Part shown: positions 1-4,295 of the stretch, one piece after another | Position numbering within the stretch: the first letter of the stretch is position 1 | Layout: the number at the start of each line of letters is the position of its first letter | Assembly: GCA_038065125.1 (NCBI GenBank) | Contig: JBBTRP010000007.1 | Span: forward strand, 1-8,383 | From: JBBTRP01 sp038065125 | GTDB taxonomy: Bacteria; Patescibacteriota; Patescibacteriia; JACQRZ01 | Direction of reading: 5' to 3' | Length of the DNA stretch: 8,383 bases | Program-made: the position numbers and the translations under genes | Notes under the pieces: model-generated | Told to the model about the DNA's origin: nothing | What the model saw: the letters and a program-made list of their open reading frames with translations, nothing else | Databases searched by the model: none

Positions 1-351
1 CCGGATGGAATAACGAATAATGCAAAAGCATACGGACGGTATAATCTGGGCGGATTTTTTGACCTTGGACAAAACATCCTCAAATTCGTTCTGGGCATCT
101 CCGGCGCGTGTGCGCTTCTCATGTTCGTCTGGGGCGGATTCCTGATGCTCTCTTCGGGTGGAGCGGACACGCGCGTGACTCAAGGCAGAGAGGCCTTGCT
201 TCAAGCGACGACCGGGCTTATTATAATCTTAGGCTCTTGGGTATTTGTGAACCTGATCGTTGTCGCCCTTTCCGGCGGAACGATATCCACTACCGCCGCG
301 TCAATTCTCGGACAGCCGTGGTCTGAGTACGACCGAGATTGTTCAAAGTAA
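1..351 (+). CDS. T4SS pilin-like protein, 5' end cut by window
   Basis: The frame is open from base 1 to TAA at 349-351 and encodes 116 visible residues; start and any signal peptide lie outside the window. Two hydrophobic helices are seen, about residues 22-46 (from ILKFVLGISGACALLMF) and about residues 64-84 (GLIIILGSWVFVNLIVVAL), joined by a short polar loop. This is the VirB2/TrbC-like pilin layout, where both helices sit in the membrane before assembly. The loop reads LSSGGADTRVTQG, so the G-[DE]-E acidic pair found in the other copies has become G-A-D. The C-terminus carries a charged tail with one cysteine (EYDRDCSK). Its stop shares base 351 with the next gene's possible ATG, suggesting translational coupling. 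Family assignment is firm by comparison with its neighbours; the precise role is unknown. Confidence 0.8.
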   Translation, partial: PDGITNNAKAYGRYNLGGFFDLGQNILKFVLGISGACALLMFVWGGFLMLSSGGADTRVTQGREALLQATTGLIIILGSWVFVNLIVVALSGGTISTTAASILGQPWSEYDRDCSK

Positions 352-740
352 TGATTATGAAAAAAGTAAAAACTCACTTGATAGCATTTCTTCTTCTTGC
401 CGGCGTTGTGGCGGGGAGTGTGGGCGTGTCGGCGGTGTTTGCTGAGGACCTCAAGAATCCTTTGAACAATGCCACGACACCTGTACCAATCCCAACAATT
501 GTAAAGAACGTCATCACAACTCTTCTTGGATTTACCGGCGCTGCCGCGCTTCTGATGTTTCTCTACGGAGGCATACTATGGATGACCGCGATGGGGGAGG
601 AGAAGCGCATCAAGCAGGGGTGGGACACCATGACCTGGGCCGCGCTTGGATTGGCGGTGATTTTTTCAAGCTATGCGATCGTATCATTAATTTTGAGGGC
701 CGTGTGTGGCGTCGAGGGAGCAGGTTCAAAATGTATTTAA
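351..740 (+). CDS. T4SS pilin-like protein
   Basis: A 129-residue protein if it starts at ATG 351, which overlaps the previous TAA by one base; the in-frame ATG at 357 (MKKVKTHLI) is an equally plausible start. Neither has a clear Shine-Dalgarno site. The N-terminus is a Sec-type signal peptide: lysines, then AFLLLAGVVAGSVGVSAVFA with likely cleavage before EDLKN. Two membrane helices follow, around ITTLLGFTGAAALLMFLYGG and AALGLAVIFSSYAIVSLIL, separated by the family loop WMTAMGEEKRIKQG. The C-terminus has two cysteines (AVCG and KCI) that could form a disulphide outside the membrane. It is probably co-transcribed with the upstream pilin. Mature length near 100 residues fits VirB2-like pilins; whether it is a major or minor subunit cannot be told. 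Confidence 0.85.
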   Translation: MIMKKVKTHLIAFLLLAGVVAGSVGVSAVFAEDLKNPLNNATTPVPIPTIVKNVITTLLGFTGAAALLMFLYGGILWMTAMGEEKRIKQGWDTMTWAALGLAVIFSSYAIVSLILRAVCGVEGAGSKCI

Positions 741-749
741 ATTTTTCAC

Positions 750-778
750 TTCACAGAGATCTGTTTTTTTTGTATACT
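750..778 (+). promoter_or_regulatory. Sigma-70-type promoter for the 837 pilin gene
   Basis: TTCACA at 750-755 (five of six matches to TTGACA) and TATACT at 773-778 are separated by exactly 17 bases. The predicted transcription start is near 785, giving a leader of about 50 bases before ATG 837. This is the best-matching promoter I see in the window. It separates the first two pilins from the third. A weak 4-bp hairpin (ACAG 753-756 with CTGT 761-764) running into eight Ts (764-771) overlaps it and might also end the upstream transcript, but the stem is too short to call a terminator. Confidence 0.6.
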
Positions 779-791
779 ACCTAGAGTCGAC

Positions 792-800
792 TTATCCACA
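792..800 (+). promoter_or_regulatory. Perfect DnaA-box 9-mer in pilin leader
   Basis: TTATCCACA matches the classical DnaA-box consensus exactly. It lies between the predicted transcription start near 785 and the start codon at 837. A second identical 9-mer lies at 5851-5859. Protein binding is not shown; in other bacteria isolated boxes near promoters can let DnaA act as a transcription factor. It may be coincidence. Confidence 0.35.
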
Positions 801-836
801 GAACACTTAAACATTAATCATTCTTAAAATATTGTT

Positions 837-1277
837 ATGAAACTTTTGATCAAGCGAATCGTGGCAAGCCTCTCTCTCGCGTTACTCCTTGCGCCAGCTG
901 GCGTATTGGCGGTTGGGTTTGACAGTGTAGATAGTCAGAAAAAGCCGGAAGCTTACTTTAACTTCAACGAAGCGAGCGCGAACGGCGCTCTGGGTGGAGG
1001 AACGGCATATAATCTCCCGGGCGTTGCAAAGACCGACCCACGCGCGATTATCACCAACGTCATCAGCATTATTTCCGGGTTTTTGGGTATTGTTGCCGTA
1101 GTGATCGTCCTGATCTCAGGCTTCCAGTGGATGACAGCAGGTGGAGACGAGGACGCTGTCAAGAAGGCCCAGACCCGTCTGGTTCAGGGTGTGATCGGAC
1201 TTGTGCTGATCCTCTCGACCTGGTCGATCGCGTACTACGTGGTCAACACGTTGAGCGCAAATATTTTTAAACAGTAG
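837..1277 (+). CDS. T4SS pilin-like protein, stand-alone unit, candidate major pilin
   Basis: A 146-residue protein starting at ATG 837 and ending with TAG. A signal peptide is clear: MKLLIKR, then IVASLSLALLLAPAGVLA, with cleavage likely before VGFDS. About 45 polar residues rich in Asn, Gly and Ala follow (residues 26-70), then two membrane helices (IITNVISIISGFLGIVAVV onward, and GVIGLVLILSTWSIAYYVV) around the loop WMTAGGDEDAVKKAQ. It is framed by its own promoter and by two hairpins after the stop, so it appears to be monocistronic, unlike the rest of the array. That would suit an abundant subunit, but this is inference. No Shine-Dalgarno site is visible in the AT-rich leader. Its 3' half is matched by the truncated copy just downstream, including a 31-base identical stretch. 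Confidence 0.88.
   Translation: MKLLIKRIVASLSLALLLAPAGVLAVGFDSVDSQKKPEAYFNFNEASANGALGGGTAYNLPGVAKTDPRAIITNVISIISGFLGIVAVVIVLISGFQWMTAGGDEDAVKKAQTRLVQGVIGLVLILSTWSIAYYVVNTLSANIFKQ
1219..1249 (+). repeat. Direct repeat, copy 1 (31 bases identical)
   Basis: Bases 1219-1249 are identical to 1439-1469, at an offset of exactly 220 bases, and encode the second pilin helix (WSIAYYVVN). A further 17 bases (1119-1135 and 1339-1355) are identical at the same offset. Surrounding codons differ at many third positions, so these patches stand out and could reflect gene conversion or simply conserved sequence. Confidence 0.8.
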
Positions 1278-1282
1278 CCATT

Positions 1283-1331
1283 CTTTCCGGAACGGAAAGT
1301 TCAAAGACCCTCGGCATTCCGAGGGCTTTTT
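1283..1331 (+). terminator. Double-hairpin intrinsic terminator
   Basis: Two hairpins stand side by side after the TAG at 1275-1277. The first is CTTTCCG (1283-1289), loop GAA, CGGAAAG (1293-1299). The second is CCCTCGG (1308-1314), loop CATT, CCGAGGG (1319-1325), followed by C and TTTTT (1327-1331). Both 7-bp stems are perfect. The second has the classic GC stem plus T-run of a Rho-independent terminator; the first could strengthen it or protect the mRNA 3' end. Confidence 0.85.
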
Positions 1332-1494
1332 GATTTCCGGCTTCCAGTGGATGACGGCCGGAGGAGACGAGGACGCGGTAAAACAGGCAAAGGCTCGCCT
1401 TGGGCACGGTCTGATCGGATTGATCTTGATTTTCGCCTCCTGGTCGATCGCGTACTACGTGGTCAACACCCTTGCGCAAAAGGTATTCCAGTAA
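1330..1494 (+). pseudogene. 5'-truncated T4SS pilin copy
   Basis: In the frame ending at TAA 1492-1494 the DNA reads LISGFQWMTAGGDEDAVKQA and on to SWSIAYYVVNTLAQKVFQ. This is the last turn of helix 1, the loop and all of helix 2 of a pilin close to the 837-1277 gene. Signal peptide, linker and nearly all of helix 1 are missing. Homology begins at base 1331, immediately at the T-run of the preceding terminator. The same frame has a stop upstream at 1252-1254 and offers only TTG 1330 or ATG 1351 as starts. Differences from the parent copy are mostly synonymous or conservative, so it diverged as a working gene before losing its 5' end. It is either a deletion remnant or a silent donor cassette; a functional 47-54 residue peptide is possible but less likely. 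Confidence 0.75.
1439..1469 (+). repeat. Direct repeat, copy 2, in truncated pilin
   Basis: This is the second copy of the 31-base repeat at 1219-1249, inside the truncated pilin. Recombination between the two copies would delete 220 bases, including the terminator, and create a hybrid pilin C-terminus with the tail of the truncated copy (AQKVFQ). Confidence 0.8.
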
Positions 1495-1508
1495 TGCCGG
1501 GGATGCGG

Positions 1509-1514
1509 TATACT
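1509..1514 (+). promoter_or_regulatory. Possible -10 element before second pilin operon
   Basis: TATACT lies 35 bases upstream of ATG 1550, and the preceding terminator implies that a new promoter is needed. No acceptable -35 is found at 16-18 bases upstream (TTCCAG sits at 17), so the call is weak. Confidence 0.3.
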
Positions 1515-1549
1515 TTATGGGAGATGACACACTCATTTTCCTCGAGCGT

Positions 1550-1903
1550 ATGAACCATGGTGTACTACTCGCATTTATTTTTCTTCTGAGCGGCCAAGCC
1601 GTTTTTGCGGCGGGCAGTGTCGAGACCGGACTTCAGAATGCCGGTGGCGGAATTTTCCAGGGCCAACTGGAAGACATTGTCGGATTTATTATCTTCACCG
1701 GCCTTGGAACTCTCGGTTTTGTTTTCTTGGCGCTGATAGTGTATGGCGGGGTATTATGGATGACCTCGATGGGCGACGAGAAGAAAATTACTACCGCACG
1801 CACCTATCTCTTTCACTCGATTCTCGGCCTCATAATTACGCTCGGGTCATACGCGATCACACGGTTTGTGATCGGCATGCTCGGGACGTCTGCGCTTCGA
1901 TGA
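1550..1903 (+). CDS. T4SS pilin-like protein
   Basis: A 117-residue protein from ATG 1550 to TGA 1901-1903. The start is chosen because it puts a clean signal peptide first (MNHGVLLAFIFLLSGQAVFA, cleavage before AGSVE). The in-frame ATG at 1517 would add eleven mostly polar residues in front and sits almost on top of a possible -10 element. Helix 1 (IVGFIIFTGLGTLGFVFLAL onward) and helix 2 (ILGLIITLGSYAITRFVIGML) enclose the loop WMTSMGDEKKITTA. It is first of a five-gene run and overlaps the next gene by ATGA (1900-1903), so the two are probably coupled in translation and made in similar amounts. It has no cysteines and almost no extra-membrane part, so it is close to a minimal pilin. The TGA stop argues against recoding of TGA in this organism. 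Confidence 0.85.
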   Translation: MNHGVLLAFIFLLSGQAVFAAGSVETGLQNAGGGIFQGQLEDIVGFIIFTGLGTLGFVFLALIVYGGVLWMTSMGDEKKITTARTYLFHSILGLIITLGSYAITRFVIGMLGTSALR

Positions 1904-2316
1904 ACGGGGCATTGAGAACAGTCGTTCTGACTGTCGCAGCGAGCGGGTGTTTATTGTCAGTGCCTCTTTTTGCTCATGCCGATCCCGCGGAGCCGGCTCA
2001 ACTCAAGACAATACGAGAAACGCTTCAAAAGGTTGGGGAAGGGGAGGGACAAACATACAAAACATTTGATCAAAAGCCGATTACCACGTTTGTCGGAGAT
2101 GCGATCAAGATGATCCTTGCGATTATCGGGGTTATTTTTCTTACTCTCGTCGTCTATTCGGGTTTTGAGTGGCTGACGTCAGGGGGTGACGAGAAGAAGG
2201 TGACGACCGCCCGTGGAATCCTTGAACAGGGGATTGTCGGCCTTATGATTGTTATGGGAGCATATGTTATTACGATATTTGTGACGAACGCCTTGCAGCA
2301 GGCGGCGGGAGTGTAG
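1900..2316 (+). CDS. T4SS pilin-like protein
   Basis: A 138-residue protein whose ATG at 1900 overlaps the previous TGA (ATGA). The signal peptide runs MNGALRTVVLTVAASG to LFAHA, with cleavage likely before DPAEP. A polar, charged segment follows (residues 26-60, LKTIRETLQKVGEGEGQTYK region). Then come helix 1 (FVGDAIKMILAIIGVIFLTL), the family loop WLTSGGDEKKVTTA and helix 2 (GIVGLMIVMGAYVITIFVT). The core is closest by eye to the neighbouring 1550-1903 and 2325-3113 copies, which share GDEKK. Eight bases separate its TAG from the next ATG, so it belongs to the same transcript. It is a conventional VirB2-like pilin candidate, and nothing marks it as a major or minor subunit. Confidence 0.87.
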   Translation: MNGALRTVVLTVAASGCLLSVPLFAHADPAEPAQLKTIRETLQKVGEGEGQTYKTFDQKPITTFVGDAIKMILAIIGVIFLTLVVYSGFEWLTSGGDEKKVTTARGILEQGIVGLMIVMGAYVITIFVTNALQQAAGV

Positions 2317-2324
2317 CCATACGT

Positions 2325-3113
2325 ATGAGGATGAAATTATTTTTTGGAGTCGTCGCTCTCCTAGTGATTATTGGCGGAGAAAGCATCTTTGTGTATCCTC
2401 AGACACTCGCAGCTGAGATTGACGCATACAAAGATGACTCAGTTAATCCGCCCGGAAACACGCCGGCAAATAGATCAAAGGTGTGTCTAAGTGGTTTTGG
2501 AGCTCCTCTTAATGTTCCTCTTGCAGAGTGCGGTTTAAAATGTACAAGCCCAGCCCTTCCGTCACCGTGTACCAATCAGGAAGACAAGGTATATACAGTC
2601 CCCTTTTATGATGATTCTTATGAAGATAGCGCCGGAGAGTGTTGTTGTTATGATCTCAAGAAAACATTTACAAGAACATGCACAAAAGACACTATCATTT
2701 CAACCACCCCGCCGCTTGGGCCGCGGGGGCCGAGCACCTATGATGGAACCGTTTTTCCAATCATACGGCAGAACCTTGAGTATGCCGTCGGTGAAAAGGG
2801 CATTGCGACAAACCCTCCTTCGTACCCAAAGTATTTTACAAATGAATCTCTCGCAAATTACCTTGGTGGTGTCATCAAAATCATCCTTGGGCTGCTTGGC
2901 ATGGTGTTTCTCGGCATGATCCTGTTCGCGGGGTTTAAGTGGTTTACGGCGGCAGGAGACGAGAAGAAGGTGGCGGATGCGATCAGTATGATCAATCAGG
3001 CGCTGTTCGGCCTAGCGATCGTGATCGGCGCGTATGTGATCACCAAAACTGTCGTCGACACGTTTGAGGCTGCGCGGCAGGCAACTTTTTTGTATCTTTT
3101 GAGCATGGTATAA
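2325..3113 (+). CDS. Pilin-like protein with cysteine-rich extracytoplasmic insert
   Basis: A 262-residue protein, about twice the length of its neighbours. ATG 2325 and ATG 2331 are both possible starts; neither has a good ribosome site. The signal peptide ends near PQTLAA (residue 30). Residues 31-175 form an insert unlike anything else in the array, with eight cysteines at 54, 69, 73, 82, 106, 107, 108 and 119, including a CCC triplet. The standard pilin core follows: helix 1 about 179-203, loop WFTAAGDEKKVADA, helix 2 about 225-245, and a short hydrophobic tail (FLYLLSMV). The even cysteine number suggests disulphides or metal binding. It could be a minor or tip pilin carrying a binding domain (inference). 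DNA of the insert is poorer in GC than the core: 24 of 60 at 2581-2640 versus 33 of 60 at 2941-3000. I do not recognise the insert. Confidence 0.85.
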   Translation: MRMKLFFGVVALLVIIGGESIFVYPQTLAAEIDAYKDDSVNPPGNTPANRSKVCLSGFGAPLNVPLAECGLKCTSPALPSPCTNQEDKVYTVPFYDDSYEDSAGECCCYDLKKTFTRTCTKDTIISTTPPLGPRGPSTYDGTVFPIIRQNLEYAVGEKGIATNPPSYPKYFTNESLANYLGGVIKIILGLLGMVFLGMILFAGFKWFTAAGDEKKVADAISMINQALFGLAIVIGAYVITKTVVDTFEAARQATFLYLLSMV

Positions 3114-3114
3114 T
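3106..3114 (+). promoter_or_regulatory. Extended -10 promoter, possibly leaderless transcript
   Basis: TGG-TATAAT (3106-3114) is a perfect extended -10 element (TGn followed by the full consensus). The first base of ATG 3121 lies seven bases after its end, where transcription would be expected to start, so the message could be leaderless. Only a T-run (3086-3091) occupies the -35 position. The element overlaps the last codons of the upstream gene, which constrains chance only slightly. Confidence 0.45.
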
Positions 3115-3120
3115 AGCCCT

Positions 3121-3930
3121 ATGCCACTTGAAAAAAAGATTCGGGTGAAAAAACCTGCGTCCAAGAAAAAAACTTCAGCACATCACGTGAAGAAGTCAGT
3201 TAGCGCGGAGCCGCCGGCCAGTAAAGATCTTGCCGTGTGCGAGGTGGCCCTGCCCGCAGCGCCTCAACACACTCTTGTATCGCGCATGACGGTGGTGCTG
3301 AACCGTACGGTGCTTGTTTCAAGCATTGCCGCGTATGTAATCGCGTTCGTGCTTGTGGGGGTGTCGACAGTGACGCTTGCGGTGCAGTCACTTTGTTTGC
3401 CTTATGCCCAAGCTGGGCAAGCTGTTTCGGCGAATACTGACGGCTCATGTCCTGCCGGGTATTCTGATGACGGTAATCCTCCGGTAGCGGCTGCAGCTTC
3501 CGCGGCAGCAACCTCCTCAGCAACCTCCACGGGCGGGACCACCGTGCCACCCGCAGTCCCTGCGGCAGGCGGTGGTGGAACTAGCGGCGTAGCCCCCCCC
3601 TCTGGGCCGACCGGCGGTATTACTCCAGTAGGAACACTCGGAGCGAATCTGCAAGCAGCAGGTGTCGTCGCATACGGACCGGGCGATCCTGCAAACATTG
3701 GCGTGTATATCGCCAAGTTCATCCTCTTTTTCTTCGGCGCGCTGGGCATGATGTTCACGGTCTATATTTTTTATGCCGGATTCCTCTGGTTGACCGCGGC
3801 GGGGGAAGAGGATAAAGTAAAAAAGGCCCGCGCCATTATTTTTCACTCAATTTTTGCAATCGCGATTTGTCTTATGGCGTTTACCCTCTCAAACGCTTGG
3901 CTGAAGGGCCTTGCAGACGCGGCGCGTTAA
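3121..3930 (+). CDS. Large pilin-like protein with Lys-rich N-terminus, extra helix and low-complexity linker
   Basis: A 269-residue protein. Residues 1-27 are strongly basic (KKIRVKK, KKK, HHVKK), with no signal peptide of the normal short form. An extra membrane helix lies at about 64-90 (VLVSSIAAYVIAFVLVGVST region). Residues 91-120 hold two cysteines (92 and 110). Residues 121-175 are a low-complexity Ala/Ser/Thr/Gly/Pro linker. The pilin core follows: helix about 196-220, loop WLTAAGEEDKVKKA, helix about 239-260. If the first helix is uncleaved, the basic tail stays in the cytoplasm and the linker crosses the cell wall space, which could make this a membrane-anchored base or adaptor subunit (inference). 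The linker contains a C8 run. Seven bases separate it from the upstream stop, yet it has its own promoter-like element. Reverse-strand open frames across it reflect its high GC. Confidence 0.85.
   Translation: MPLEKKIRVKKPASKKKTSAHHVKKSVSAEPPASKDLAVCEVALPAAPQHTLVSRMTVVLNRTVLVSSIAAYVIAFVLVGVSTVTLAVQSLCLPYAQAGQAVSANTDGSCPAGYSDDGNPPVAAAASAAATSSATSTGGTTVPPAVPAAGGGGTSGVAPPSGPTGGITPVGTLGANLQAAGVVAYGPGDPANIGVYIAKFILFFFGALGMMFTVYIFYAGFLWLTAAGEEDKVKKARAIIFHSIFAIAICLMAFTLSNAWLKGLADAAR
3593..3600 (+). repeat. C8 homopolymer inside pilin linker codons
   Basis: Eight consecutive Cs cover codons 158-160 of the 3121-3930 gene (Ala-Pro-Pro). Loss of one C brings TAG at 3629-3631 into frame; gain of one C brings TAA at 3813-3815 into frame. 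Either removes the pilin core or its loop and second helix. Runs of this kind are classic slipped-strand sites, but variation is not shown here. Confidence 0.7.
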
Positions 3931-3944
3931 TACGAATAAAGTTT

Positions 3945-4295
3945 ATGCCAGCAGGAAATCCAATAGCTGACAGTCTTTTGGGAGCGGGAACCCCAACCAA
4001 CGCTTTTTTTGGGCAATTCGGATCGGCAATTTCAAAAAACCCCGGCATCATAGTCGCGCAGATCGTCAACATCGTCCTTGGATTCATCGGCATTACCTTT
4101 GTAGTGCTCGTGACCTATGCCGGATTTATGTATCTCACGGCAGGCGGTGAGGAGGACAAGACAAAAAAAGCGCTCTTACTCCTCTCGCAGGCCGTTATTG
4201 GCTTGATCATCACCCTTGCGGCGTGGAGCATCTCATACTTCATTGTTATCAGTATCAGCGGAGCGGTCACCGGTCCGGTGCCGACGGGCGGGTAG
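3945..4295 (+). CDS. T4SS pilin-like protein without obvious signal peptide
   Basis: A 116-residue protein from ATG 3945, 14 bases after the previous stop; the frame upstream is open but has only non-ATG starts inside the preceding gene. The N-terminus (MPAGNPIADSLLGAGTPTNA) has no basic residues and no hydrophobic core, so it lacks the cleavable signal peptide of most array members. Helix 1 (IIVAQIVNIVLGFIGITFVV), loop YLTAGGEEDKTKKA and helix 2 (AVIGLIITLAAWSISYFIVI) are standard. A Gly/Pro tail ends the protein (GPVPTGG). Membrane insertion could still occur through the first helix. The last 29 bases overlap the opposite-strand gene tail-to-tail. It is the final member of the pilin array. 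Confidence 0.85.
   Translation: MPAGNPIADSLLGAGTPTNAFFGQFGSAISKNPGIIVAQIVNIVLGFIGITFVVLVTYAGFMYLTAGGEEDKTKKALLLLSQAVIGLIITLAAWSISYFIVISISGAVTGPVPTGG

Noticed and set aside
1347..1553. A separate 68-residue gene over the truncated pilin
   Set aside because: It reads the pilin fragment in the wrong frame; the correct frame ends at 1494 and matches the family residue by residue.
3200..3846. Three long reverse-strand open frames across the large pilin gene
   Set aside because: The plus frame has the family core and a start/promoter; the reverse frames are Arg/Pro/Ala-rich products of high GC with no recognisable features.
1..4295. Type IV pilus (PilA/PilE-like) prepilins
   Set aside because: No protein shows the short basic leader with Gly-Phe cleavage and glutamate at +5; all have two helices around a polar loop, as in VirB2-like pilins.
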